In this document: piece by piece, positions 47,321 to 57,900 of the stretch
Position numbering within the stretch: the first letter of the stretch is position 1
Layout: the number at the start of each line of letters is the position of its first letter
From: Saprospiraceae bacterium
GTDB lineage: Bacteria; Bacteroidota; Bacteroidia; Chitinophagales; Saprospiraceae
Assembly (NCBI GenBank): GCA_016718205.1
Contig: JADKEB010000033.1
Coordinates: 434,001 to 498,000 of the forward strand
Length of the DNA stretch: 64,000 nucleotides
Reading direction: 5' to 3'
Made by a program: the position numbers and the translations under genes
The notes under the pieces: model-generated
What the model was told of the DNA's origin: nothing
What the model saw: the letters and a program-made list of their open reading frames with translations, nothing else
Database searches by the model: none

Positions 47321-47821
47321 ATGAAAACATTTATCTCAACTTTTTTGCTTCTATTTATTGTATTGGGTACAAATGTGTATGCGTCCAACTCAGGTTCAGT
47401 AACACCAAACTCGGGTAGTACTTCCATATTGGAAATAGACAATGCGATGCAAGAGTTAGACCTGATTGACAGGTATGTGGAAAAAGAGAATGCAAATTTC
47501 CAGAGTTTATTAGAAAAAAATCCGGAACTACTTCAAGATGTTCAGTTGGCTTCTCAGGCAAGTGAGGATGAGTTTTTTGCTAAAGGGGATGATCGTCCAT
47601 TAGGTATTCCAGGATTTTTGTGGGGATTTTGCTTTGGAGTGATAGGCATGTTGGTAGTTTATCTGACAATGGATGAAGGCGAAGGCAGAAAGAAAGAAGT
47701 TAAGAATGCCTTGTACGGTTGTATAGTCGGTACTTTGATAGGATACCTTATTTATGCCTTAGTTCTTGCCGCAAATGTAAGTGTTGACCCAGTAATTTTA
47801 GAATCTTTTAACATAGTATAA
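47321..47821 (+). CDS. Hypothetical exported membrane protein
   Basis: 166 residues: signal peptide (FISTFLLLFIVLGTNVYAS), a polar helical region (IDNAMQELDLIDRYVEKE), and two C-terminal membrane segments (FLWGFCFGVIGMLVVYLTM and YGCIVGTLIGYLIYALVLAA) around a short charged loop. Similar small exported proteins are common in Bacteroidota but I know no function. It has its own strong promoter and a strong terminator, so it is probably expressed alone and at a high level. Confidence 0.7.
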   Translation: MKTFISTFLLLFIVLGTNVYASNSGSVTPNSGSTSILEIDNAMQELDLIDRYVEKENANFQSLLEKNPELLQDVQLASQASEDEFFAKGDDRPLGIPGFLWGFCFGVIGMLVVYLTMDEGEGRKKEVKNALYGCIVGTLIGYLIYALVLAANVSVDPVILESFNIV

Positions 47822-47901
47822 TAAAGATTGTTGTAATTTTATATTACAGCAAATCTAAATTAAAGACTTGCTAAAAAAATGTAAAGTTTTTAGATATTAT
47901 T

Positions 47902-47959
47902 AGGCACTATTCACATCCTTAATGATTTATTTTGATGATATGAGTAGTGCCTTTTTTTT
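47902..47959 (+). terminator. Rho-independent terminator
   Basis: AGGCACTA-T-TCA pairs with TGA-G-TAGTGCCT, followed by eight T. Repeat copy D begins directly after the T-run. Confidence 0.85.
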
Positions 47960-48146
47960 AGAGTATGTTTAAAATTTTTTTTAATTGTAAATCAAGAATT
48001 TATGGTTCAGACAATAAAATAATCAACGCATTTAGCCTGCCTGACAACTATATCATAGGCGGGCAGGTGAACTAAATAAGGCGATTATTTTGAAGTCAGG
48101 TTCATAATATATTGATTTTAAGGCAATAAAAATTTAAACATACTCT
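47960..48146. mobile_element. MITE-like element, copy D (187 bp)
   Basis: Ends AGAGTATGTTTAAA and TTTAAACATACTCT. The centre differs from the other copies and has its own hairpin (GCCTGCC with GGCGGGCAGG), although the block AAGGCGATTATTTTGAAGTCA still resembles that of copies A and C. It abuts the terminator of the preceding gene. Confidence 0.8.
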
Positions 48147-48248
48147 TATGTACAATATAAAAGCATCCTCAAAATTTTAGATTTTAAGTAAATTTAGAAT
48201 TCCTTCACTTTCTCCCAAACATGTTATGTAAGACATGACGTAAATTAT

Positions 48249-48890
48249 ATGAAAGAGAGTCTATTGCAATCATTATTCATCGGATTACTGTTATTTCTTT
48301 TTGGTAGTGGTTTTGGCCAGAGTTTTGTGACTTTGAATGGAGAGTTTACTATGAAGGAAAAGAGAAATCAAAATTTAAAGCTGATAAAAGGTAGGGTAAG
48401 TATTGATAATGAAAAGAGATTTATAAAATTCAAATTGTCATTTCCCCAAGATGAGACTTGGATACTGAATGATACTATTTTTGAAAAATACAACAGGGAT
48501 AGTTTGGTGTCATCTTTTGCATTTGCCAAATGGGATGATATTTCTTTTTTTAACGATATTATCCATTTATATAAAAATGATTTTGGTTTGAAAGAATCCG
48601 GGTTTACAGTGGCGGATATCTCTAAAAAAGATAATCAAACAATTGTAAAATGGAATCCTCCGGTAAATTTTCAAAAACTGATTAAGAATGCTTACACTAT
48701 TGTAGAAGATAATCTTTTGAAATCTGTAAGCTTTAATGATCCGTCAGATAGGGAGATAAGTGTGTCATTTTTCTCTGATTTTAAGATAATAAATGGTTTG
48801 CCTATACCTTGTAAAATATCAAGTAAGCATACAGGAACGAATGAAAACGTCTACAAAGCTATGGAGTTTAAAAACCTTAGCATCAATTGA
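48249..48890 (+). CDS. LolA-like exported protein
   Basis: 213 residues with a signal peptide (SLFIGLLLFLFGSGFGQS). The order of strands, starting with a GEFTMKEKRNQNLKLIKGRVSID turn and ending FFSDFKIINGLPIPCKISSKH, resembles the open beta-barrel of LolA/LolB-type lipoprotein carriers. Sequence similarity is weak, so substrate cannot be assumed. First gene of a four-gene cluster with very short gaps (12 bases, then overlaps), including a YidD-like protein and two TPR/membrane proteins, which together suggest an envelope assembly role. Confidence 0.5.
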   Translation: MKESLLQSLFIGLLLFLFGSGFGQSFVTLNGEFTMKEKRNQNLKLIKGRVSIDNEKRFIKFKLSFPQDETWILNDTIFEKYNRDSLVSSFAFAKWDDISFFNDIIHLYKNDFGLKESGFTVADISKKDNQTIVKWNPPVNFQKLIKNAYTIVEDNLLKSVSFNDPSDREISVSFFSDFKIINGLPIPCKISSKHTGTNENVYKAMEFKNLSIN

Positions 48891-48902
48891 ACGTAAAAAA
48901 CT

Positions 48903-49334
48903 ATGAAAAAGAAATTATTTCTCATCGAGTGGTCGCTTGTTTTTAGTCTGATGGTGTTGGTACATGTTGGCGCAATATGTCAAACACAAGATGAGATATA
49001 TACGGTCATGAGCATCATCCATAAGGAGTCCAAAAGGAAAAATCAAGCCATCGAAACAGTAAAATCCATACAGTCATCAAGAGATTCTGAGATAGAAATT
49101 GTGTTGTACGGAATGTTTTTGTTTTACAAGTCATTTCTTTCATCTCAGGATATTAATTCCTGCAATTTTCATCCTTCCTGCTCAGAATATTGTTTGCATT
49201 CTTTCAAAAAAAAGGGTTTTGTTAAAGGCGGACTCATGACTTTTGACAGATTGGTCAGATGCAACCCTATAAGTCTTGAAAACTATCCTTTTGATAAGTC
49301 AAAAAATAAATTTTTAGATCCTGTAGATGAATAA
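48903..49334 (+). CDS. YidD-like protein with signal sequence
   Basis: 143 residues: N-terminal hydrophobic segment (WSLVFSLMVLVHVGAIC), a helical linker, and a YidD domain at the end with the diagnostic motif FHPSCSEYCLHSFKKKG and RLVRCNP. YidD helps membrane protein insertion next to YidC and normally sits at rpmH-rnpA; here it is in a different operon and larger because of its N-terminal addition. The 3' end overlaps the next gene by eight bases. Confidence 0.8.
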   Translation: MKKKLFLIEWSLVFSLMVLVHVGAICQTQDEIYTVMSIIHKESKRKNQAIETVKSIQSSRDSEIEIVLYGMFLFYKSFLSSQDINSCNFHPSCSEYCLHSFKKKGFVKGGLMTFDRLVRCNPISLENYPFDKSKNKFLDPVDE

Positions 49335-50154
49335 AATTATCAAATCAATTTTTGTTGTAGGACTATATTTTTCATTCGGAATACTTATAGCTGAGGCACA
49401 GGTTGACTCGACTCATAAGGATGAGGAACAGCTATACAGGTTTGCCAGATTTTTGAAGACCGAAAAGGAGTACAAATTTGCAGTAGAAGAGTTTGAAAGA
49501 TTAAATTATTTGTACCCGAATAATATAAACTATATAAAGGACTTGTTGTACTGCTCACGTCAGAATGGTGAATTCAACAGAATCGCTTCGCAATTCAAAA
49601 TAGACAACAACACTCCAAAGGATATTATATTTGAATACGCTTTGGGTATGGTAGGTGTTGAAAAAAACAACGATGCAATTCAATTAATAACATCAAATGG
49701 TATATTAAAAGATGAAAAGTATGGTCCAAATGGAGGAAAATTTATTTATGCTGTTGATTTGCTAAATGGAAAGTTTCCAGAAGACAATCATCTTATTTCA
49801 GATCAAAACCTATTGAATTTAAAAGTTGAGTACATAAATATGCCTACGAAGTCACCGGTAAAAGCAGGTATCTTATCTACCATGTTGCCAGGCAGCGGTA
49901 GAGTATATACTAATGACTGGAAGAATGGACTTTTGGGTTTTTTATTTATTGCCGGTACTGGATGGCAATCTTACAGCAGGTTTAAAAAGAGTGGTATTTC
50001 TTCTGTTGGCGGCTGGATCTATGGAGGTCTGAGTGTGGGCTTTTACCTTGGAAACATATACGGATCTGTAGTAAGTGCCAAAAAATATAATCGATCACAA
50101 AAAAAACGTATTGATGAGAAAACGCATCGCTATTTATCCGGCCTTAGTATGTAG
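49327..50154 (+). CDS. TPR-like membrane protein with PGSG-type C-terminal domain (paralogue 1)
   Basis: 275 residues. Signal peptide to about AEAQ; TPR-like helices (EEQLYRFARFLKTEKEYKFAVEEF); then a C-terminal membrane domain with the turn MLPGSGRVYTNDWKNGLLGF and two hydrophobic segments. The P-G-x-G-x-x-Y/L pattern is shared with DUF5683-like Bacteroidota membrane proteins. The following gene encodes the same architecture, so the pair arose by duplication. No defined activity. Overlaps both neighbours. Confidence 0.6.
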   Translation: MNKIIKSIFVVGLYFSFGILIAEAQVDSTHKDEEQLYRFARFLKTEKEYKFAVEEFERLNYLYPNNINYIKDLLYCSRQNGEFNRIASQFKIDNNTPKDIIFEYALGMVGVEKNNDAIQLITSNGILKDEKYGPNGGKFIYAVDLLNGKFPEDNHLISDQNLLNLKVEYINMPTKSPVKAGILSTMLPGSGRVYTNDWKNGLLGFLFIAGTGWQSYSRFKKSGISSVGGWIYGGLSVGFYLGNIYGSVVSAKKYNRSQKKRIDEKTHRYLSGLSM

Positions 50155-50950
50155 TTTCCTTCTGAATATCTACTTAACAGGACAAGTGCCATCACAGGAA
50201 TTTGCCGAAAAATTGTACGCAACTCAACAATACGAATATGCATTGAAAGAATATCTCAGGGTATATTTCGTTAGTAAAGACAATTCTTCTGATTTACTCA
50301 TAAAGATATCTAATCTGTATGCTCAACTTAATAATCCTGAAAAGAGCCTGAAATATGCTGATTTATATTTTTTTGGAAATGAAGACTGGGATAAAAAAAA
50401 TGACGCAATAAGAAGTAAAATCCTTGTTCATCTTAAAAATGAAGATTATGAAAGTGCCTTGGTCAGCGCCAATCAACTAAAAGATGTAGATATTGAATCA
50501 GCTGACAATAAACGATTTTATATCGGATTGTGTCAATTATTGCAAAAAACACCTGTCACCGAAGATAATGAATTGCTTTTTTTGACTTATTTGACGGACC
50601 ATGATAAAAGACTATTATCAGATAGGTTTACTACGATTCAAAAATTACATCAAAAAAATCCCTATACAGCTATGTTTTACAGTGCAATGGTACCGGGTTT
50701 GGGTCAAGCTTTGAATGGAGATACCAAAGATGGTTTAAAATCTTTAGCACTTATGGTCGCTTTGGGTGCAGTTTTTATAGAAGTAAGTACCGTTTTATCA
50801 TTAGGAGATGCTATCATCAGCGTATCACCATGGTTGATTCGATATTTTGCCGGAGGGATGATCAATGCTTCAAAAATCGCAAAAGAAAGAATAAAACATA
50901 AAAAAGGTATGGAAATTCAGGAAATATTAAAACATTTGGCTCAAAAATAA
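50114..50950 (+). CDS. TPR-like membrane protein with PGLG-type C-terminal domain (paralogue 2)
   Basis: 278 residues from ATG 50114, which overlaps the previous gene by 41 bases and gives a good signal peptide (ALVCSFLLNIYLTGQ). Helical repeats follow (EKLYATQQYEYALKEYL, NLYAQLNNPEKSLKYADLY), then the same membrane domain as in the preceding gene (AMVPGLGQALNGDTKDGLKS). Last gene of the cluster that starts at 48249; the next gene is about 120 bases away. Likely an envelope protein; partner unknown. Confidence 0.6.
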   Translation: MRKRIAIYPALVCSFLLNIYLTGQVPSQEFAEKLYATQQYEYALKEYLRVYFVSKDNSSDLLIKISNLYAQLNNPEKSLKYADLYFFGNEDWDKKNDAIRSKILVHLKNEDYESALVSANQLKDVDIESADNKRFYIGLCQLLQKTPVTEDNELLFLTYLTDHDKRLLSDRFTTIQKLHQKNPYTAMFYSAMVPGLGQALNGDTKDGLKSLALMVALGAVFIEVSTVLSLGDAIISVSPWLIRYFAGGMINASKIAKERIKHKKGMEIQEILKHLAQK

Positions 50951-51072
50951 TCTTTATATTTATGGAAAATCTGTTAGCAAATTTTAGCATTTTGAGTGAA
51001 CCATTTTCAATAATCAGAACCTATATTTTTCGCCAATGTAATCTCATTTCTCAAAATCAAATAAATAATAGT

Positions 51073-51774
51073 ATGAAAACAAAAACTTATTTTTTTGGAC
51101 TTATGATTCTGTCTTCTTTACTTTTTACAGGATGTGCATCACTTACGGGTTATCAGGACGGTAGATCGGTAGGAGAGGGCAATGGTGAAGGTATGATATC
51201 ACTCAATTTATCTCAATCACCATCTTTCACTGATTTGGAAGATTCATTAGGAATTGACGAAATTCCAAGTTTCCGATTTCCAAATATAGAGCTATCAGGT
51301 AAGTATGGTGTCACAGAAAAACTGGATGTAACCTTGCGCATGAACACCAATCTCAACTTAGGAGTTGGCGCAAAATATCAGTTGATAGGCGACAGATCGT
51401 CTGAATTCGCATTGGGTATTGGGGCAGAAGCTGGTACTTTCGGACTGATCACTGGACTTTGGAATGTTCAGTTACCTTTATACACCAGTTTTCACCCTAC
51501 AGAAAAATTTACAATCTACGCAAGTCCAAGATATATATATCAGTTTTCTACTATAGGCGGTGTGGAAGGTTGGAATTATCTAGGGGGTAATTTTGGATTT
51601 TTGTTTGGATCCAGACATAAATTCGGCTTGGATATAGGATATTATCAGGTCGGTGCTACGGGTGTTGACAAACTTGGACTGGTATCGGTCGGTATAGGTG
51701 GTAAATTTGCTTTTGGAAATAATGACGGAGGATCAACTTCCGGCACAAAAACGACAAAAAAGCGAAGAAAGTAA
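51073..51774 (+). CDS. Outer-membrane lipoprotein with small beta-barrel
   Basis: 233 residues from ATG 51073. Lipobox LLFTGC after a hydrophobic signal, so the mature N-terminus is a lipid-modified Cys. The rest alternates strands (KYGVTEKLDVTLRMNTNLNL, EFALGIGAEAGTFG, FTIYASPRYIYQFS, LVSVGIGGKFAFG), consistent with an 8- to 10-strand barrel, and ends with a basic tail. An upstream in-frame ATG at 50962 lacks a signal and is not used. No family name. Confidence 0.65.
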   Translation: MKTKTYFFGLMILSSLLFTGCASLTGYQDGRSVGEGNGEGMISLNLSQSPSFTDLEDSLGIDEIPSFRFPNIELSGKYGVTEKLDVTLRMNTNLNLGVGAKYQLIGDRSSEFALGIGAEAGTFGLITGLWNVQLPLYTSFHPTEKFTIYASPRYIYQFSTIGGVEGWNYLGGNFGFLFGSRHKFGLDIGYYQVGATGVDKLGLVSVGIGGKFAFGNNDGGSTSGTKTTKKRRK

Positions 51775-51893
51775 CCAATTACAAAGTGAAAACAGCCATC
51801 TGATAAACGATGTGCATTTTTTATAATAAAAAAAACATATTATATTATTTTTCATGTAAATTTGTCATTTATTAACCAAAAAATTAAAAAAAA

Positions 51894-52382
51894 ATGAAAA
51901 AAGGAATTATTACAACATTTGTCGCAATGTTTATGTATGCTGCATCTGTTCAGGCACAGGATTACAAATCGGCAGTAGGAGCTAAACTCGGTTATGGGTT
52001 GATTGGATCGTACAAGACTTTTTGAATGAATCTGCTGCTTTAGACATTTTTGGAGGTATTAGATGGGGCGGTATTGCAGCTGGAGCATATTACTTGAAAG
52101 CACAAACCCATATCTTCTGTTGAAAGATTGACATGGTACTGGGGTTTTGGTGGTTCTTTTACAACTTGGGATTACGGTATCGCTGGATTGGATAATTATT
52201 ATGAAGTTGGTGTTTCAGGTGTTTTAGGTCTTGATTATTCATTTGACGACATTCCGCTTAATTTAAGTGTTGACTGGGCTCCTACATTTGTTCTTTTAGA
52301 TTCATGGGATTCTACTGGTTCATATAATAGATTCAGAGGTGGTTATGGTGCTCTTACAGCAAGATATATACTGAAAAGATAA
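51894..52382 (+). pseudogene. Small outer-membrane barrel protein, two single-base frameshifts
   Basis: From ATG 51894: signal peptide MKKGIITTFVAMFMYAASVQ and AVGAKLGYGLIGSYKTF, then a stop. One missing T near 52020 restores LNESAALDIFGGIRWGG; one extra G near 52104 must be removed to continue HKPISSVERLTWYWGFGG to the end (RGGYGALTARYILKR). The repaired protein has about 162 residues and the look of an opacity-like eight-strand barrel. Two separate homopolymer-type changes within 90 bases point to sequence errors or fresh decay. Confidence 0.7.
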
Positions 52383-52424
52383 TCTCTTGGATTGATAACC
52401 AATTATCGTCTAAATAAATAAATA

Positions 52425-52460
52425 GAATAAAAAAGGGACAGTTAAGCCCCTTTTTTATTC
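52425..52460. terminator. Bidirectional terminator
   Basis: GAATAAAAAAGGG pairs with CCCTTTTTTATTC around a short loop; T-runs on both strands serve the convergent barrel and adhesin-like genes. Confidence 0.85.
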
Positions 52461-52475
52461 TATCTGCAATGATCA

Positions 52476-53600
52476 TTACCGGATAATCACGTCGCCATAA
52501 CTTGTTTTAATTTTTATCTCCGCAGATGCTTTTTCACTGATTTTAAATCCTTTGATTTCCTTGGTGGAGCCATCTTTCACATTGTGCCTTGAAATGAAAT
52601 CACTACCAAGGTCTGCATCAAAGTATTTGCCACTGATATCAATTTTTGCTGGAACTGTGCCATAAATTTTGACGGGTGCATAACTGGTATTGACAGTGAT
52701 ATTTTTAACTGTTGTTTTGAGGTTTTCTATTTTCATACTTCCATAGCTTATGTCAGCTGTCATTGTGTTGTTAAGGGATGAGATATCCACACCTGTATAT
52801 TTAGTATTGATGGTGGCAGTATTGACTGACTGTATCTGTATATCATCATAAGCTCCGGTGAGCGTGATGGTACCCACACTTCCCAATTTGTACCCATCAT
52901 ATTTACTACTGGCTGTCAGTGTTGATGCGTTATCTAAGTAGACTTTGCTATATTTTGTGGTCAAAGTCACTACAGCAGCGGCAGTACCTCTGTAGTCTGA
53001 GTAAGCGAGTGTTCCGCTGAGGTTCTTGACAATACCTACTGTTGCTTTACCATAAGAAATATCCATGAGCAGGTCATTGCCGATATCTCTTGCCTGAAGA
53101 TTGCCGTACTTGAGATTGATGCTTGTTTTGCCTTTCAGATCCGGGAGATATATGTTGCCATATTTATTTTCTATGATCGATGCCATTCCGGCAGGCATAT
53201 ATACTTCATAATTGATTTCCATTTTGGTATTATTGCCAAAATCGGTCCAGCCACTCCACCATGATTTTTCTTTATTTCCTATTTCAGTGACACCAATGAT
53301 ATTATTGCCATTTTTGGCCAGATTAATGGAAATCTGTTCCATTTTTTCTTCAGCCTTACTTTTTGTAGAAGCTTTGATGATGACGGTGACATCGATTTTT
53401 ACAGCAGATTTGTCCCATGTTTTTACATCTATTTTGCCATAGCTATTGCTAAGTTCCAGTAGAGTAGCTTTATCTGCAGTAAACTCTTTTGAGTATGCTT
53501 TCTTGAGTTCAAAATCCAGCCCTGCGCCGGTCAATGTGACCAATTGAGTGGATAAAAAAACAAGGGAGAGCAACCATGACTTAAAGTGTGAGGTCTTCAT
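52476..53600 (-). CDS. DUF4097-type beta-helix adhesin-like protein
   Basis: 374 residues: signal peptide ending near TLTGAG, then repeated short strands (SYGKIDVKTWDKSAVKIDV ... NKYGNIYLPDLKG ... KYGNLQARDI ... YTGVDISSLN ... TSYGDVIIR) typical for the DUF4097 family of right-handed beta-helix-like proteins. These are usually located behind ECF sigma and anti-sigma genes, as here. Its start overlaps the upstream gene by 20 bases. Probably an envelope protein produced when the sigma factor is released; exact role unknown. Confidence 0.7.
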   Translation of the reverse strand: MKTSHFKSWLLSLVFLSTQLVTLTGAGLDFELKKAYSKEFTADKATLLELSNSYGKIDVKTWDKSAVKIDVTVIIKASTKSKAEEKMEQISINLAKNGNNIIGVTEIGNKEKSWWSGWTDFGNNTKMEINYEVYMPAGMASIIENKYGNIYLPDLKGKTSINLKYGNLQARDIGNDLLMDISYGKATVGIVKNLSGTLAYSDYRGTAAAVVTLTTKYSKVYLDNASTLTASSKYDGYKLGSVGTITLTGAYDDIQIQSVNTATINTKYTGVDISSLNNTMTADISYGSMKIENLKTTVKNITVNTSYAPVKIYGTVPAKIDISGKYFDADLGSDFISRHNVKDGSTKEIKGFKISEKASAEIKIKTSYGDVIIR

Positions 53601-54099
53601 TTTTTATTTGGTTTTGTTTGTTTAAAATATTTTCCAGTATTTCGGTTTTTGTTTTTTGATTTTTAATCATGGCCTGAATAATGATGTCACTATTGGCATA
53701 GCCTGACCTGATGATTTCGGCTTTCAGTTGAGTGTAAATTTCATCGAGTTGTTTCAGGTCGTTGACGACATTTGTCTTTGATTCCGGATCTTTGATCTCA
53801 TTCAACTTAAGATTGACCTGTGTCTGGTAATATGTTTCAGTATCTTTCAGTTGTTGAAAATCTGAATTTCTGGTGTAATCCAGTTGGGTATGACTTTTTC
53901 TGAGATTCAAACCTATCAAAACACCAAAACCCAGTACAAAAGCAGCAACAGCCGCCGCCATCCAGGGCTTTATTGCTATGAATTTAGGTTTTTCACTATG
54001 ACTCAGCTCATTCTCAATACTCAGCCAAATGCTTCTGTCCGGAGTGTGGTCATCAAATTCAGTCTTGTGCTCTTTGATATATTTTTCTAGTTGCTTCAT
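53581..54099 (-). CDS. Putative anti-sigma membrane protein
   Basis: 172 residues. A short cytoplasmic N-terminus (KYIKEHKTEFDDHTPDRSIWLSI), one membrane helix at about 45-66 (MAAAVAAFVLGFGVLIGLNL) and a helical periplasmic part rich in Lys, Asp and Gln. Encoded 15 bases downstream of an ECF sigma factor and overlapping the adhesin-like gene, it has the position and topology of an anti-sigma factor, although no zinc-binding anti-sigma motif is seen. No family name. Confidence 0.6.
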   Translation of the reverse strand: MKQLEKYIKEHKTEFDDHTPDRSIWLSIENELSHSEKPKFIAIKPWMAAAVAAFVLGFGVLIGLNLRKSHTQLDYTRNSDFQQLKDTETYYQTQVNLKLNEIKDPESKTNVVNDLKQLDEIYTQLKAEIIRSGYANSDIIIQAMIKNQKTKTEILENILNKQNQIKNEDLTL

Positions 54100-54114
54100 G
54101 TTTACTTTACTTTA

Positions 54115-54669
54115 TTACTGGAAAATTTTTTCAATACTTCCATTTGATTTTAAAATTTCATACACTTTACCCCTTGCTCTGCTGTATTGAGATTTTGAGG
54201 TAGATTCATTAATGTCCAGAATTTCTGCAATCTCACTATGATCATATCCTTCCATTGCATATAGACAAAACACGGACCTGTACCCATCCGGTAGCTGACC
54301 GATGGCATTTTTTATAAGAGAAACATCGTATTCTACACTTTCTTCGTTGATGTCATCGGCTATGTCAGGTACCTGTTCTGACAAAAGAAGAAGTTGTTTT
54401 TTAGCTCGGATATGATTGATACAATGATTGACGACGATTCTCTTTATCCAGGCACCTGGTGTAGATTCATATCTGAACATCTTTAACTTTGTAAAAATAT
54501 CCACAAATGCATTTTGTAATATATCTTCAGCCTCATTAACATCATTGATCATACGCACGCAAACATTAAACATCGCTTTGCTGTACGTTTTATACAATTG
54601 GTATTGTGCATCCCGCTTTCCGGCTATACAGCCATCAATTACCATTTTATCTTCTGCAAGAATGACCAC
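54115..54669 (-). CDS. ECF-type RNA polymerase sigma factor
   Basis: 184 residues. Region 2: QYQLYKTYSKAMFNVCVRMI, DVNEAEDILQNAFVDIF and PGAWIKRIVVNHCINHIRAK; region 4: IGQLPDGYRSVFCLYAMEGYDHSEIAEIL followed by NESTSKSQYSRARGKVYEIL. The ORF begins with GTG 54669; ATG 54645 is an alternative that loses little. It heads an operon with the putative anti-sigma protein and the DUF4097-type protein, a separate system from the one at 28215. Confidence 0.92.
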   Translation of the reverse strand: MVILAEDKMVIDGCIAGKRDAQYQLYKTYSKAMFNVCVRMINDVNEAEDILQNAFVDIFTKLKMFRYESTPGAWIKRIVVNHCINHIRAKKQLLLLSEQVPDIADDINEESVEYDVSLIKNAIGQLPDGYRSVFCLYAMEGYDHSEIAEILDINESTSKSQYSRARGKVYEILKSNGSIEKIFQ

Positions 54670-54904
54670 TTGGTTTGTTAATTATTTTTGGTGTTAAAGT
54701 TTATTGTTTTGAAACATCTTTTATCTATTGAGAAGGACAACAAAATTTATTTCGGGTTGCATTTAGGAAGAAATTTTTAATAAAATGTGTCAAAAATAAA
54801 GAAATTTGTTCTTAAACCTTCGATAAATTGAACATATAGCTAACTTCATCCTTTTATTTGAGTATTTCTTTTATTTTCAAAAATCATTAAATTCATTTTC
54901 CAAA

Positions 54905-57900
54905 ATGTTAAGAAGATTCATTCCTTTTGCAGCCATAGCTTTAATGGTAACTTTTACATCTCCATTATACAGTCAAAAATCAAAAGCTCAGGAAAAAACT
55001 GAAAAAAGTGATAAAACTGAAAAGACTGAAAAAAAAGATAATCCTTACAATGCTTCCCTATTTGCCAACCTGCGATTCAGATCTATAGGTCCTGCAGTGA
55101 CATCGGGACGTGTATCAGATTTTGCAGTTAATCCAAAAAATCACAGCGAATACTATGTGGCTACATCTTCTGGTGGTGTGTGGAAAACGACCAACAGAGG
55201 CGTCACTTACCAGCCCATATTTGATGGTGAGGGTTCTTATTCGATCGGTTGTGTGTCTCTAGACCCCAATAACAGTAGCACCGTTTGGGTGGGATCAGGT
55301 GAAAACAATAATCAGCGCTCTGTGAGTTATGGTGATGGTGTATACAAATCATCTGATGGAGGTAAAAGCTGGAAAAATATGGGTTTAAAAAATTCAGAGC
55401 ACATTTCCCAGATTATAGTTGATCCCAAAGACCCAAATGTAATTTATGTAGGTGCTTATGGGCCTGTTTGGAGTGAAGGAGGCGAAAGAGGTGTGTATAA
55501 GACAACAGATGGCGGTGCTACATGGACGTGCGTCAAATCAGTAAGTTCATACACAGGATGCAACGATCTTGTCATGGATCCAAGAGATAATAAAGTGTTG
55601 TATGCTGCTTTTCACCAAAGAATGAGAAAGGTATATACATACATCGGTGGCGGACCTGAATCAGCAATATACAAATCCACAGATGCCGGTGCCACATGGG
55701 CCAAAGTAGAAGGTGGGTTGCCGGGAGGAGATATAGGCAGAATAGGACTTGACATCAGCCCTGTTAATCCGGATATGCTATATGCTGTGGTAGAAGCCAA
55801 TGATAGCAAAGGTGGGATATACCGTACTACCAATAAAGGAGCAAGCTGGGAAAAACGTAGCGGTACATTTACATCAGGTAATTACTATCAGGAAGTCACA
55901 TGTGACCCGCACGATGCTGAAAAAATCTTTATTACGGATACATACTATAAAGTTTCTTACGATGGTGGAAAAACAGTATCTAATCTTGGAGAAATCAACA
56001 AACACATCGATAATCATGAAATATGGATCGACCCCAAAGACCCGAATCACTTGCTGGTAGGGTGTGACGGTGGAATATACGAAACTTATGATCATGCCAA
56101 ATCCTATGATTTCAAATCCAATCTTCCGGTTACCCAATTTTATAAAGTGGCAACGGATAATGAGTACCCTTTTTATTCAGTACATGGTGGTACACAGGAC
56201 AATCTGAGCCTTGGAGGCCCGAGTCGCACTACATCTGCCAATGGTATCGTCAATGCCGACTGGTACGTGACATCTCTGGGTGATGGGTTTGAGTCTCAGA
56301 TCGATCAGAGCAATCCGAATATCGTCTATGCACAAAGTCAGTATGGTGGATTGGTACGATATGACAGGAAAAGCGGAGAATACCTGCCTATAAAGCCAAT
56401 AGAAGGAGAAAACGATGAAGCCTACAGATGGAACTGGGATGCACCGTTATTCATCAGTCAGTTTGACAATAAAAGATTGTATTTTGGTGCAAATAAGGTT
56501 TTCAGGACCGATGATCAGGGTAATAGTTGGAAAGTGATCAGTCCTGATCTGAGCAGACAGATAGACAGAAACAAAATCGAAGTCATGGGGAAAATATGGT
56601 CTGTAGATGCCATCGCCAAAAACGGAAGTACGGACATCTTTGGCCAGACCACAAGTATAGCTGAATCAAAGCTGGATGAAAATGTACTTTGGGTAGGCAC
56701 CGACGACGGATTGATTCATCACACTACTGATGGTGGTAAAAACTGGACAAAGTTTGATAACTTACCAGGAGTACCATCGATGAGTTACGTTCATCAGATC
56801 ATTGCATCCCTTCATGATAAAAATACCGCCTATGTATGTTTTAATCATCACCGTTACGGAGATTTTAAACCATATGTGCTTAAGTCCATGGATAGCGGAA
56901 AAACCTGGACGAGTATAGCTTCAGATCTACCTGTTCGAGGAAGTGTTTACTCCATAGCGGAAGACCACGTGGACAAGGATCTACTTTTTGTGGGTACGGA
57001 GTTTGGATGTTTTTTCAGCTCCTCCGGTGGTTCTAATTGGTTGAAATTAGGTAGCGGCCTTCCTACCATTGCAGTCAGAGATATTGAGATTCAAAGGAGA
57101 GAAAATGATTTGGTATTGGCTACATTTGGCAGAGGATTTTATGTATTGGATGATTACTCACCACTCAGGCATATCAAAAAAGATGACGTGGCAAAAGAAG
57201 CTATAATTGCTCCTGTAAAAGATGCACTCATGTACATACCAAGGTTTCCATTAGGTCTTAGAGACAAAGGGCACCTGGGAAGCAGTTATTTTAATACTCC
57301 AAATCCTGAAATGGGAGCTGTTATTACTTATTATGTAAAGGAAGAGACCAAAAAGCTGAAAGATATCAGAAAGGACCGTGAAAAAGCAACGTATGAGAAA
57401 AAGGAAAAAGTGTTTTATCCGACTATAGATAGTTTGAGGCTCGAAGACACACAGGAAGATCCTTATTTGTTGTTTACGATATCAGATGCCTCGGGCAGTG
57501 TAGTCAGACATATCAAAAGAACAGCGGGCAAAGGCTTGCAACGATTTACCTGGGATATGCGATATGCTCCTGCAAATCCTGTTACACAAAGGTACACACC
57601 TGCGCCGGATCAGTTATTTGGTGCAGCTCCTCAAGGGCACCTTGTCATGCCTGGTGAATATCAGGTCACACTTTCAAAATATCATGATGGTGTCCTGACA
57701 AAAATGGCCGGGCCGGTATCTTTTAAAGCTGCTTTGCTGAATCAATCCAGCATTCCTGCCAAAAATATGGGAGAAAATGTTGCATTTTATTCAAAAGTCA
57801 GCGACATGGTCAAACAACTAAGTGCAACGAGCAATCTGCTCGGTGACATCGAAACAAGGTTGAAAAATGCAGAAACCGCTATTCACGATATGCCGGCTCC

